The position numbers and the translations under genes were made by a program. Positions 47,254 through 55,312 of a stretch of 64,000 nucleotides of DNA are shown here, in pieces (position 1 is the stretch's first letter; each line of letters opens with the position of its first letter). Location of the stretch: NCBI RefSeq assembly GCF_016887565.1, contig NZ_CP069396.1:12940001-13004000 (forward strand), written 5' to 3'. The stretch comes from Archangium violaceum (GTDB lineage Bacteria; Myxococcota; Myxococcia; Myxococcales; Myxococcaceae). The notes below the pieces were generated by a model that was not told where the DNA came from, ran no database searches, and saw only the letters and a list, made by a program, of their open reading frames with translations.

Positions 47254-48696
47254 ATGAGGGCTCCCGCCCCGATGTCCCCCTCCGACTCCCCCCGCATGCC
47301 GAGCCCCATCGCCTGGGCCGCGCTCGTCTTCCTCGGCCTCACCACCGCCACCTGGTGGCCCCACACGGACCTCGGGGACTCGCAGCTCTACCAGGTCGTC
47401 GCCCGGCACATGGTCGAGGACAGGAGCTGGACCCGGCTGCGCTACCTCCCCACCGTCCACCCGCGCTTCTTCGAGCACCTGCCCTTCGGCTTCTGGCCCT
47501 TCGCCCTCGTCATCCGCCTGTTCGGCGAGCCCGCCCTGCGCCCCCTGTGCGCCGCCTTCTCCCTGGGCACCCTCCTGCTCACCGGCTCCGTCGCCCGCCG
47601 CTCCGCCGGCACCTGGGCCGGCGTCACCGCCATGCTGGTGCTCGCCTTCCCCGATGGCTTCTTCATCCGCGGCGGCCACCCCTTCCTCGAGCCCCTCCTC
47701 CTCCTGCTCGCCACCGGCTCCGCCGTGCCCCCGCTGCTCGGTGTGCCTCGCGCCCGCGACTGGCTCGTCTGCGGGTTGCTCGCCGCGGGCGCCTGCGCCG
47801 TGAAGGGGCCCTTCGGCCTGCTGCCCTTCGCCGGTGCCACCGTCGCCCGCGCCCTCGTCGAGCGCTCCTGGAAGGTGCTCGTCACCGGCACCCTCGTGGG
47901 CCTCGTCTCCACCGTGCCCACCGTGCTCTTCCTCGTCACCCACCCGGACTGGTGGGAGGGCTACGTGCGCCACCAGGTCCTCGCCTCCGCCACGGGCGAG
48001 CGGCTGGATGGACAGAACGCCTGGTACATCCCCTTCAGGACCCTCGGCAGCCGCTTCTGGCCCGGACTGCCCCTGCTCACCGCGGGCGCGGTGCTCGCCC
48101 TCGGCCGGCCCGCCCGCGCCTTCCGCGCCCTGCTCCCCGAGGGCACTCCGGAACCTGCCCGCGTCCTCCGCTCCGCCCGCGTGCTGCTGCTCGCGAGCCT
48201 GTTCGTCCTCCTCGCGCTCTGCGTTCCGGGCCGCAAGGTGTGGAACCACTCGCTCGTCGCCTTCCCGCTGCTGGCCATGCTCGTCGGCGTGGGGCTCGGC
48301 CCGTGGCTGGAGGCCCGGCTCGCGCCACCCGGGCGAGCCCGTCGTGCCCGGCTCGGACTGGCCGTGCTCGCGCTCACCGTGCTGGGCGCCTCGGCCGCCG
48401 GAGCGGGCCGGCTGCTCTTCCCCAAACGGTGCCCCGCCTCGGGAGTGCTCGCCCCGGCGCTCGCGGACGTGCCACCCGGTGCGCCCGTGCTGGTGGTGTC
48501 GACGCAGTACGAATGGACCACCCTGGCCGCGTTCGCCGTGGAGCGGCGCTGGTTGCCCAGGCGCCTCCCCGAGCTGGGAGCGGAGAACCCCGATGGGGCC
48601 CACGTGGCCTTCGTCGCGGACGGTGCGCCCGTGAGCGCCTCGGGTTGGCGCGAGGTGGGCCGCGACGGCCGCTGGCGACTGCTGCTCGGTCCGTGA
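47254..48696 (+). CDS. GT39/ArnT-like membrane glycosyltransferase
   Basis: A 480-residue membrane protein resembling the PMT/ArnT (GT39/GT83) glycosyltransferases that use polyprenyl-phosphate sugars. An acidic first loop follows TM1 (TWWPHTDLGDSQLYQVVARH), HPRFFEHLPFGFWPFALVIR comes next, and around ten more helices follow (GHPFLEPLLLLLATGSAVPP, GAGLLxx-type segments). A soluble C-terminal tail (STQYEWTTLAAFAVERRWLP) closes the protein. GGAG lies 6 nt before the ATG at 47254. Its last 201 bp, including the stop, are duplicated at 51104-51265 beyond the AHH toxin module, so this gene's 3' end is an insertion landmark. Confidence 0.85.
   Translation: MRAPAPMSPSDSPRMPSPIAWAALVFLGLTTATWWPHTDLGDSQLYQVVARHMVEDRSWTRLRYLPTVHPRFFEHLPFGFWPFALVIRLFGEPALRPLCAAFSLGTLLLTGSVARRSAGTWAGVTAMLVLAFPDGFFIRGGHPFLEPLLLLLATGSAVPPLLGVPRARDWLVCGLLAAGACAVKGPFGLLPFAGATVARALVERSWKVLVTGTLVGLVSTVPTVLFLVTHPDWWEGYVRHQVLASATGERLDGQNAWYIPFRTLGSRFWPGLPLLTAGAVLALGRPARAFRALLPEGTPEPARVLRSARVLLLASLFVLLALCVPGRKVWNHSLVAFPLLAMLVGVGLGPWLEARLAPPGRARRARLGLAVLALTVLGASAAGAGRLLFPKRCPASGVLAPALADVPPGAPVLVVSTQYEWTTLAAFAVERRWLPRRLPELGAENPDGAHVAFVADGAPVSASGWREVGRDGRWRLLLGP
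48496..48696. repeat. Direct repeat, left copy (3' end of glycosyltransferase gene)
   Basis: The left copy of a long direct repeat that ends exactly at the glycosyltransferase stop codon. The right copy is 51104-51265. Over the shared 162 bp I see only a couple of mismatches (for example A/C near the left edge and G/A in CCCAGGCGCC/CCCAGACGCC), and the right copy lacks 39 nt (13 codons, in frame). Sequence diverges at once after the stop in both copies. Confidence 0.9.
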
Positions 48697-48724
48697 AACG
48701 CACCCCTTTCAAGGTCGAAAAGCA

Positions 48725-48934
48725 GGCTCTGTCGTCCGCGGGTACTTCGCGTACCATGCGGTACCGACGAACAACCGGATCATCGGCCGTTTCCGAACGG
48801 AGGTCATCCGCGCGTGGGCGAAGAGCCTGCGACGGCGAAGCCAGCGTCACCGGCTGAACTGGAAGCGGATGACTCGGCTCGTGGACCGGTGGCTACCCCG
48901 CAGAAGAACACCGCGCCAAGCTACACCTCTTTGA
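48725..48934 (+). pseudogene. Remnant of a group II intron reverse transcriptase/maturase C-terminus
   Basis: An open segment with no start encodes the C-terminal maturase end of an LtrA-type protein: SVVRGYFAYHAVPTNNRIIG, RFRTEVIRAWAKSLRRRSQR, LNWKRMTRLVDRWLPRRRT, then a stop at 48932. Everything upstream (RT domains) is missing; homology begins about 30 nt after the glycosyltransferase stop. Its 3' end overlaps the end of the convergent Imm11 gene. No domain V of an intron RNA was recognised. It is a fossil at the left junction of the AHH toxin cassette. Confidence 0.8.
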
Positions 48935-49487
48935 ACTTCGTCCCTGTGGCCCCGATGCGCTCCAGGGCCTCCTTGATCTCCTCGGAGACGATGAGGGCCA
49001 CCGTCCATCCCCAGGGGCGAAACACCTTAGCGTCCCCCATCTTCGAGGGGTCCATGCGCATGCCGTACACGGCGCGGTATTGTCCTGTCTTCTCTGGCCT
49101 CCCATCTTCCGGCTTCCAGTACCGAACCTCCTCGGAGGCCTGATCGTCAATGCACTTCACCACGCGGGTGACATTGAGGATGAGGTACTGCTCGGGGTGC
49201 CCCTCAATGTCCACCGGAAAGAACTGCACATCCTCCGCAGCCAGTTCCTTGAAGACGGATGCGGCTCTGACGTGGACAACTGGAATGCCCATGGCTGCAT
49301 GGGAGAAGTCGAGTGGTTTACCAGCAATTTTCACAGGGGCCTTGATGCGCCCCTCGATGTGTGCAGGCTCTCCCCGCATAAGCAGCGCGGGCCATACCTC
49401 TTCTCCACGCTGATCGCTGAGCCTGCCCAGTTCCCATCGGCCAGGAAGGTAGACGTCATCGGACAGTCTGAAGTATCGCATCTCCAT
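48921..49487 (-). CDS. Imm11-family immunity protein (MXAN_0049 type)
   Basis: A 188-residue soluble protein matching the Imm11 layout: MRYFRLSDDVYLPGRWELG at the start, VQFFPVDIEGHPEQYLILNV in the centre, VKCIDDQASEEVRYW, and the C-terminal VFRPWGWTVALIVSEEIKEA, LERIGATGTKF. Imm11 proteins are predicted antidotes to nuclease toxins and are common in myxobacteria. The ATG at 49487 has AGGA 6 nt upstream; an overlapping GTG at 49502 is an alternative. It lies 11 nt downstream of the AHH toxin gene. It should hold the AHH nuclease inactive in the cytoplasm. Confidence 0.87.
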   Translation of the reverse strand: MEMRYFRLSDDVYLPGRWELGRLSDQRGEEVWPALLMRGEPAHIEGRIKAPVKIAGKPLDFSHAAMGIPVVHVRAASVFKELAAEDVQFFPVDIEGHPEQYLILNVTRVVKCIDDQASEEVRYWKPEDGRPEKTGQYRAVYGMRMDPSKMGDAKVFRPWGWTVALIVSEEIKEALERIGATGTKFKEV

Positions 49488-49498
49488 GAGGGGTCCTG

Positions 49499-50854
49499 TC
49501 ACTGCGCTCTCTTTGTAATGAGCCTGTTGAGTTTCGAGCCCTCCGTGGCGATCTCACTGGCCAACGCACGAAGTTCGGCCACCAATGCTTCCCGGCACTG
49601 CTGAATGCTCCGACATTCCAGCGTTGCTGCGTTCAACCGGTCGTACACCTCCTCGTGGTACTCTTGCGGGTGGGGCCCCTTGTGGCCCCTGATTCGGACA
49701 AAGTTCGCCGGATCGTTCAGCGACATGCCAGCCCGGTCGAAGAGCTCCTGGAAGCGGGGCGTCCATGGACCACCGCCGTGGGTGGCCTCGGTCCACTTGT
49801 CCGTGGCGATGTGGTGCTCGCGCCACTCCGCGTCCACCGGCCTGGAAGCCGTCCCATAGATGCTCTGGACCGTCGCGGCGACCGCATTGGGAGCCAGGGC
49901 GATGGTGACCGCATCGGCGGTCACGGCCACGGCCTCCACCTGCGCCACCTCGATCAGTTGGACTCCCACCCGCGCGCCCGCCACTGACGCTTGAGCCGAG
50001 CCGGGCAGCGTGAGCACCTTGGCCGAGAAGCTGGCAGCCGTCTGGCCGATGGCGGCGGTGAGCAGCAGGGCAAATGCTCGCGCTGCATTCTTCCCCATCA
50101 CCTTGCCGTACTTTTTCCCGGCCTCTCGGATCGCCGCGAACGAGGTGGAGTGATCCAGTTCCTCCGCCATCCGCCTGAAGCCCTGGATGAGCGTCCAAAA
50201 CGTGTCCACCCCGATGTAGCAGACGAAGCTGGCCGTGACGACCGTCGCCAGCCCCTTGGAGAACACCGGCTCGGGCGCCAGCCACATCGCCGCGTAGATC
50301 GCCATCGTCCAGTAAAGGGACGCCTTGATCGCCTCCGGATCGGCCATGTCCTTGAAGGACTGCATCATCTCCGGAACGATCTCCTCGATGGCGAAGGACA
50401 TGCCCAGGGCGTAGCGGCCATCCCCGGTAAGGACAGGGTCGTTCATCAGTGCCTTGCGGCAATCCCCAGGCGTCCCGAGGGCCTCGCAGAACTGCAAGTA
50501 TTCCCGCGTCACTCGCGCGGCCACCTCGGCCCACTGCGAAGCCGGGGGCGGCGCGTCCAGCGGAACGACACCTTCTCCCTGGGTGTACCGGTACCAGCCG
50601 CTGCGAGGAGGGACTTCGAACAGCTCCCTCGCGGCTTTCTCGGGATTGGCCGGGGGCCTCTTCTGCCGAACCTCTTTCGCGATGGTCTTGACGAGTTCCT
50701 CCTTCTCCAACTCCACCGGCTTGGACTCGCCCGTGCGGGGGATGTGAATGAGGGGCTGGCTCTGCCCCGCGTCGAGGCGTACCACGGGCGTCATGCTGCA
50801 CGTCGTGGACAGGGCCAAGAGCAAGACCGCAACGACCGGACGACGAAGAGCCAT
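49499..50854 (-). CDS. SitA-like lipoprotein polymorphic toxin with AHH nuclease tip
   Basis: A 451-residue protein. The signal peptide ends near C19, but the lipobox (ALSTT|C) is weak. The chassis closely follows the HNH toxin at 24110: CEALGTPGDC, FKDMADPEAI, SKGLATVVTASFVCYIGVDT, REAGKKYGKVMGKNAARAFA and TLPGSAQA. The last ~110 residues are an AHH-type nuclease: EHHIATDKWTEATHGGGPWT, RFQELFDRAGMSLNDPANFV, GHKGPHPQEYHEEVYDRL. Related AHH lipoproteins of Myxococcus belong to the SitA polymorphic toxin group. It sits inside the cassette bounded by the glycosyltransferase 3'-end repeats, with Imm11 directly downstream. Confidence 0.88.
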   Translation of the reverse strand: MALRRPVVAVLLLALSTTCSMTPVVRLDAGQSQPLIHIPRTGESKPVELEKEELVKTIAKEVRQKRPPANPEKAARELFEVPPRSGWYRYTQGEGVVPLDAPPPASQWAEVAARVTREYLQFCEALGTPGDCRKALMNDPVLTGDGRYALGMSFAIEEIVPEMMQSFKDMADPEAIKASLYWTMAIYAAMWLAPEPVFSKGLATVVTASFVCYIGVDTFWTLIQGFRRMAEELDHSTSFAAIREAGKKYGKVMGKNAARAFALLLTAAIGQTAASFSAKVLTLPGSAQASVAGARVGVQLIEVAQVEAVAVTADAVTIALAPNAVAATVQSIYGTASRPVDAEWREHHIATDKWTEATHGGGPWTPRFQELFDRAGMSLNDPANFVRIRGHKGPHPQEYHEEVYDRLNAATLECRSIQQCREALVAELRALASEIATEGSKLNRLITKRAQ

Positions 50855-50970
50855 CAGACGTCCTCCAGCTCGAGGAGGGCTCCAGCCTACGGGAAGGTCC
50901 TCCCAGAGGCGATCCGGGAGGGAGAAACGCGCCTGAGCGGTGAGTAGCCGCCCAGGATGTCGCTGTCAGG

Positions 50971-51103
50971 TTGGGAGTACGCCGAGACCTGATGGACTTC
51001 TTCTGGGGAGGCGCTTCCGCCTATGACCCACCCACGGATCGCGCGGAGTTCGATAGGACGTTCCAGGGGAAGATCTACAACCTGCTCTCGAGCAACTACC
51101 GCA
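50971..51103 (+). pseudogene. Truncated gene fragment at the right cassette junction
   Basis: An open stretch of about 44 codons with credible coding character (LMDFFWGGASAYDPPTDRAE, FDRTFQGKIYNLLSSNYRS) that stops making sense exactly where the right copy of the glycosyltransferase tail begins at 51104. An in-frame stop lies just upstream (50941). It looks like part of a gene cut off by the junction; I do not recognise the family. It may be debris of another toxin/immunity module. Confidence 0.45.
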
Positions 51104-51265
51104 GTGTCGCCGCAGTACGAATGGACCACCCTGGCCGCGTTCGCCGTGGAGCGGCGCTGGTTGCCCAGACGCCTCCCCGAGCTGGGAGCGGGTGCGCCCG
51201 TGAGCGCCTCGGGTTGGCGCGAGGTGGGCCGCGACGGCCGCTGGCGACTGCTGCTCGGTCCGTGA
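51104..51265 (+). pseudogene. Duplicated glycosyltransferase 3' end (right direct repeat)
   Basis: A start-less copy of the last part of the glycosyltransferase gene at 47254. It keeps the frame and stop (YEWTTLAAFAVERRWLPRRL, SASGWREVGRDGRWRLLLGP) but lacks 13 codons (ENPDGAHVAFVAD). It is the right-hand copy of the direct repeat that brackets the toxin/immunity segment 48697-51103. It cannot be expressed as a glycosyltransferase. Confidence 0.9.
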
Positions 51266-51312
51266 AGCCCCCTCGTGCCCAGGGGCGGTGAAGCTGCTAT
51301 CCACCGTCTGGC

Positions 51313-51765
51313 ATGGCGAGCGACGACGCGTTCCCCCCCGACAGGCAGCAGATGATCGAGAGCATCAACCGCTTCATGGACGACTCCGTCCCGCACAACC
51401 GCGAGCTGGGACTGAGCGTGGTGGAGCTGGGGGCGGAGGAGGCCACCATGCGGCTGCCCTACTCGGAGAAGCTGGTGGGCAACCCCGAGACGGGCGTGCT
51501 GCACGGCGGCGCGGTGACGACGCTCATCGACGCCACCTGCGGCATCGCCGTGTTCATGAAGATGGCGCGCCTGGCGCGCATCGCCACGTTGGACCTGCGC
51601 ATCGACTACCTGCACCCGGCCACTCCGGGGAAGGATCTGCTGGCGCGCGCCGAGTGCTACAAGCTCACGCGCGCGGTGGCCTTCGTGCGAGCGCTCGCGC
51701 ACCACGGGGACGTGGACAACCCGGTGGCCTCGGCGCAGGGCACCTTCATCATCGTGGAGGACTGA
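51313..51765 (+). CDS. PaaI-family hotdog thioesterase
   Basis: A 150-residue hotdog-fold protein of the PaaI/YiiD acyl-CoA thioesterase type. The conserved GVLHGGAVTTLIDATCGIAV carries the active-site region; RIATLDLRIDYLHPATPGKD and ASAQGTFIIVED complete the fold. It should hydrolyse acyl- or aryl-acyl-CoA thioesters in the cytoplasm. The ribosome site is weak. It is translationally close to a second thioesterase (3-nt gap), and the pair may work as a heteromer or on different chain types. Confidence 0.88.
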   Translation: MASDDAFPPDRQQMIESINRFMDDSVPHNRELGLSVVELGAEEATMRLPYSEKLVGNPETGVLHGGAVTTLIDATCGIAVFMKMARLARIATLDLRIDYLHPATPGKDLLARAECYKLTRAVAFVRALAHHGDVDNPVASAQGTFIIVED

Positions 51766-51768
51766 GGC

Positions 51769-52215
51769 ATGGAGAGCACGTCCACCCGCATCGCCGAGCT
51801 CCTCCGCCAGGTGCGCCAGACGGGCGACTACCGCCTGCTCACCGAGGCCATCCCCTACACGCGCTTTCTGGGCATCGGCGTGGAGAACACCACCGGCGAG
51901 GTGCTCTGCCGCATGCGCTACGCGCCCATGCTGATTGGCAACAGCTCGCTGCCCGCGCTGCACGGAGGGACGCTCGGCGCACTGATGGAGTCCGCCGCCA
52001 TCTTCGAGCTGCTCCTGCGCACCCAGGAAGAGCGCGTGCCGAAGATCATCACCATCACGGTGGACTTCCTGCGCTCGGGCCGGCCGCAGGACACGCTGGC
52101 CAAGGCCACCATCACCCGGCTCGGCCGGCGCGTGGCCAACCTCCAGGTGCAGGCCTGGCAGGAGGACCGCTCCCGCCCCATCGCCAGCGCCAACGCCCTC
52201 TTCCTGCTGTCGTGA
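51769..52215 (+). CDS. Second PaaI-family hotdog thioesterase
   Basis: A 148-residue hotdog thioesterase, paralogous in fold to the gene just before it but not a recent copy. The core is PALHGGTLGALMESAAIFEL with KIITITVDFLRSGRPQDTL and ARVANLQVQAWQED-like C-terminal strands. The HGG motif is kept, but the following acidic residue is Glu (LME) rather than Asp (LID). It ends just before a strong hairpin terminator. Confidence 0.87.
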   Translation: MESTSTRIAELLRQVRQTGDYRLLTEAIPYTRFLGIGVENTTGEVLCRMRYAPMLIGNSSLPALHGGTLGALMESAAIFELLLRTQEERVPKIITITVDFLRSGRPQDTLAKATITRLGRRVANLQVQAWQEDRSRPIASANALFLLS

Positions 52216-52218
52216 GGC

Positions 52219-52245
52219 GAGCGGCATGCCCTCCGCATGCCGCTC
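52219..52245. terminator. Terminator hairpin after the thioesterase pair
   Basis: A perfect 11-bp stem (GAGCGGCATGC / GCATGCCGCTC) with a 5-nt loop, 3 nt after the second thioesterase stop and before the convergent pretoxin gene end (52281). It probably serves both directions; there is no long T-tract. Confidence 0.7.
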
Positions 52246-52280
52246 TCGAGCAACGACCGCGCCGTCTTCGAGACCTCCAA

Positions 52281-53510
52281 TTACCCGCCCAGGCTCCGGC
52301 CCAGCTCGCCGGGAGAGGGCATCAGCCGCTCGACCTCGCGAATCAGCCCGTTGAACAGGTCGTCGAGCTGCTTGTTCGTCGCTTCGATCTTCCGCTGGAG
52401 CGCGGGATCCAGGCTCTTGGCCTTCTTCAGCGCGTCCACCGTCTCCGGGTCGAAGCACTCCTTGCGAAGCGCCTTCAGGGCTTCCACCGTGTCGGGAACG
52501 GCCTGGGCCCGCTGCTGCGCGGTGGACTTGGGGTTGCCCATGATGCCGTCGAGCTTGGACCACTGCTCGCGCAGGTTCTTGACGCTGTTGCCAAACGCCT
52601 CGGAGTTCGCGTCGCTGGCGTTGACGTCGAACTTCTTCTTGGTGCCCTTCAGCAGCACGCTCTTGTCGCCCACCAGGTCGAAGGAGCCGGTGCTCTCGAG
52701 TCGCTTCAGGCCCGCGTTGAACGTGCCCAGCGCGTCCGTGAGGAGCTGGCTGTTCTTCGGCGTCTCGAGGCCGAGCTTCGTCAGGCCGTGGTTGAAGACG
52801 TGGTCGCCTCGCTTGTAGCCGCCCTTGCGTCCCGTGTTGGGCGTGCCACCGCTCGTCTGCACCTCCGGCGTGTTCGGCCGCGGCGGTGGGGGCGTGCCTC
52901 CCGCCATGGCGAGCCGGGGATTGGGGACGCCCGCGATCTCCGCCAGCTTCTCGCCCACGTTGTCGAGCGCCTTGCGCAGCGGCTCGATGTACCCGGCCAC
53001 GTCCTTGTTCTGCGAGAGCTTCTTGAAGAAGCCATCCAGGTCCGCGCCCTTCAGCGCGTCCAGGGCCTTCTTCGCGGCCCCCGAGTCGGCGGCCTTGAGC
53101 GCGTACTTGGCGCCCTTGCCCACCGCGTCCCCGACGCCGGGGATCAGCGAGACGAGCGAGAGTCCTGCCTCCAGGTAGTTGCCGCGCGCCGCGGAGATGC
53201 CCGCGTTCACGAGGTCCGCGGCCTCACCAATGCCCGGAATGAACCCGACGACATCCAGCGCGGTCTGCAGCCCGTCCAGGAAGCCATTCCCCGAGTCCTT
53301 CTTCTCGCCGGGCGGAGGAGGCGTGGGCGAGGCCCCAGGCGACGGTGAGGGCGTGGGCGACGGCGTGAAGCTGTCTGTCGTTGGCAGTCCACTGGGACGA
53401 GCCGCCGGAGGCTTCGCGCCCGGAGACGCCTCGGGGGAAGGCTTGGGCGGAGGCGGGTTCGGCTTGGGAGTGGGGGTCGCTCGATGTTTGGGAGTCTTGT
53501 CGATGGCCAT
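52281..53510 (-). CDS. Orphan pretoxin-type polymorphic toxin candidate
   Basis: A 409-residue protein. Residues ~5-85 are a Pro/Ser/Thr-rich disordered stretch. Residues ~90-155 match the pretoxin linker found before toxin domains: TALDVVGFIPGIGEAADLVN, AGISAARGNYLEAGLSLVSL, IPGVGDAVGKGAKYALKAAD. The remaining ~250 residues are an unrecognised, charged, helical domain (HGLTKLGLETPKNSQLLTDA, GSFDLVGDKSVLLKGTKKKF) that may be the toxic part. There is no signal peptide or lipobox, so it would need a contact or specialised secretion route. No immunity gene is obvious downstream. ATG at 53510 is chosen over a TTG two codons earlier. Confidence 0.65.
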   Translation of the reverse strand: MAIDKTPKHRATPTPKPNPPPPKPSPEASPGAKPPAARPSGLPTTDSFTPSPTPSPSPGASPTPPPPGEKKDSGNGFLDGLQTALDVVGFIPGIGEAADLVNAGISAARGNYLEAGLSLVSLIPGVGDAVGKGAKYALKAADSGAAKKALDALKGADLDGFFKKLSQNKDVAGYIEPLRKALDNVGEKLAEIAGVPNPRLAMAGGTPPPPRPNTPEVQTSGGTPNTGRKGGYKRGDHVFNHGLTKLGLETPKNSQLLTDALGTFNAGLKRLESTGSFDLVGDKSVLLKGTKKKFDVNASDANSEAFGNSVKNLREQWSKLDGIMGNPKSTAQQRAQAVPDTVEALKALRKECFDPETVDALKKAKSLDPALQRKIEATNKQLDDLFNGLIREVERLMPSPGELGRSLGG

Positions 53511-53588
53511 GTCCAAGTCCGCGGAAACGATGCAACGTTCGATGAGGTTATCGCGCAGGGGACGCTGGGGTTGCGGCGACCTCGTGAA

Positions 53589-54578
53589 TCATTGCGAGTC
53601 GTGTGGCGCGAGCGCTGCCTGGATGAGCGGCAAGGCGCGTTCTCGGATTCTCGCAGAGAGGAAATCCTCCGCCATGGCGTCGAGCGAGCGATAGGCGAGG
53701 GGAAACGCCAGCTCCAGGTCCATGAGCACGTCGAGGACCACCTCATCGAGAAGGGGTTCGACCCGGTCCCGTCCGCACTTGGAGAGCGCACTGGCGATGC
53801 GGGCGGGGTTGACCAGCCGTGCGGACCAGCCCGCCAGGGCTTCCACGGAGAGCGGTTGGTGGGGGTTCCATGCCTCGCTCTCGTCGAAGCGGCCCTCGCT
53901 GAACTCCTCGATCTTCCGTTTGAAGGAGGCGCGTGCGCTGGGGGGGACGCGCTGATCGCTCTTGATGACGAGCCCCTCGGCCACGTTGTCGGCGATGGGC
54001 GGCAGGCCCAGCAAGCCTGGGACCCGTGTCGGGCCGCGCGTGGGGACGGTGTCCATGTCGGAGCGAGTCCCTCGCCGGAGGACGGGCGGCGTCAGGACTC
54101 CCGCGTCGCTGGCCACGGCCTCCAGCTCGTGGTGGGCCAGCAAGGTGCCCTCGTCCTCGTCATCGCGAGCGACCAGGACATCGAAAGGAGACCAATGCAG
54201 GTCCGGCGCGTACCAGATACCTGTCTGCACGGCGGACAGGCCCGGCACGGAGGGCACCGCTGGGTGGGGGTAGTGTCCGCCGAACAGCTCACCGTAGAAG
54301 TACACGGTGCTGGCCTCGGCCTCTAGCGCCTGGGTCATGCGTCGGGCCGCGGCCCCCAGTGGCGCGCGCAGGAGCTGCCAGCCAAAGAAAGACTCTTCCT
54401 CGGACAGCCACGCCTTGCGCTTGCCGAACCACACCTGCCCCGCGCGCACCGCGATGACGAGCTGCGCGCCGTGAATCTTCTCGAGCGCGATCCAGGCGCC
54501 GCCAGGGCTGGGTTGGGACCTGGGCTCCCCAGAGGCGGGCATCTTGGCGTAAGGCCGGAAGCGCGGAGGCTGTTCCAT
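53589..54578 (-). CDS. Rnl2-like RNA ligase
   Basis: A 329-residue nucleotidyltransferase-fold ligase. Motif I is ALEKIHGAQLVIAV, with the AMP-accepting Lys; motif III/IIIa is VYFYGELFGGHYPHPAV; motif IV is AEGLVIKSDQR; motif V is SFKRKIEEFSE. The order and spacing fit the RNA ligase 2 family, which seals 3'-OH/5'-phosphate nicks. The C-terminal ~100 residues are helical. The ATG at 54578 opens the domain; an upstream GTG has no ribosome site. It lies directly upstream of the orphan pretoxin gene on the same strand (78-nt gap). Confidence 0.82.
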   Translation of the reverse strand: MEQPPRFRPYAKMPASGEPRSQPSPGGAWIALEKIHGAQLVIAVRAGQVWFGKRKAWLSEEESFFGWQLLRAPLGAAARRMTQALEAEASTVYFYGELFGGHYPHPAVPSVPGLSAVQTGIWYAPDLHWSPFDVLVARDDEDEGTLLAHHELEAVASDAGVLTPPVLRRGTRSDMDTVPTRGPTRVPGLLGLPPIADNVAEGLVIKSDQRVPPSARASFKRKIEEFSEGRFDESEAWNPHQPLSVEALAGWSARLVNPARIASALSKCGRDRVEPLLDEVVLDVLMDLELAFPLAYRSLDAMAEDFLSARIRERALPLIQAALAPHDSQ

Positions 54579-54662
54579 GGACGGAAGAATGCCCGAGAAG
54601 GGGACTCGCCGCTGCCTGACAAGCGCCTGGACATCACGCGACTTCCCGTTGTCCACGAAGGC

Positions 54663-55199
54663 CTACAGCTGCTGGCCCTCGCTGCTCACGCGTTGGTGGC
54701 GCGGCTCCCGCTCCTCCTCCGCGAGCGCCCGGAGCGTCTTCTCCGCGAGCCTCAGGCCCCACTGCTCGCCCAGCCGCATCGCCTCCTGCATCACCACCGG
54801 CTGCGCCGCGAGGAAACGCTTGCCGGCCGGTGACTCGTGGAAGGCGATGGCCGCGTCCAGGTCCTCCTCGGAGAAGTGGTCCATGTAGACCGGCACCAGC
54901 AGGTCCACGATGGACTCCTGCCCGGCCACCTCGCGGAACTTCTCCAGGAAGCCCGGGGGGATGTTGGACATCTCCCCGAAGTGCTGGGTCATCGAGTCGA
55001 GCATCCGCTTGCCGGTGTCCTCCGCCCCCGTGAGCACCATCAGCTTGCGGACCTTCTCTTCCTTGCGGTGCTCGGACGTCCGCTCGGCCACGGGTGGGGA
55101 GGACTCCACCGGGACACTCGCGCCCGAGTGCGCGCAGCCCACCGCGAGAACCGCGAGAAGACACCACCGCCAGGACGCCAGGAGCCGGAAAGAGCGCAT
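54663..55199 (-). CDS. DUF2059 lipoprotein
   Basis: A 178-residue lipoprotein. The signal ends at VLAVG|C22. The rest fits DUF2059: VRKLMVLTGAEDTGKRMLDS, FREVAGQESIVDLLVPVYMD, HFSEEDLDAAIAFHESPAGK, RFLAAQPVVMQEAM. Members are secreted proteins of unknown function. The ATG at 55199 has GGAGG 8 nt upstream; the open frame extends upstream without coding character. Confidence 0.85.
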   Translation of the reverse strand: MRSFRLLASWRWCLLAVLAVGCAHSGASVPVESSPPVAERTSEHRKEEKVRKLMVLTGAEDTGKRMLDSMTQHFGEMSNIPPGFLEKFREVAGQESIVDLLVPVYMDHFSEEDLDAAIAFHESPAGKRFLAAQPVVMQEAMRLGEQWGLRLAEKTLRALAEEEREPRHQRVSSEGQQL

Positions 55200-55312
55200 G
55201 GAGCAGCCCTCCGCATCGAGAGGAGCTCCAGGATAGTCCCCGCTCCCACGCGCCGGTAAAGGGGGGCTCCCCCGCTCCAGGCCCGAGCCCCCTCCGCCGT
55301 CGACTGCCCGAC

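Noticed and set aside
51104-51265. A separate small gene encoding the glycosyltransferase-like tail
   Set aside because: It lacks a start and all membrane helices and matches the end of the neighbouring gene, so it is a duplicated fragment.
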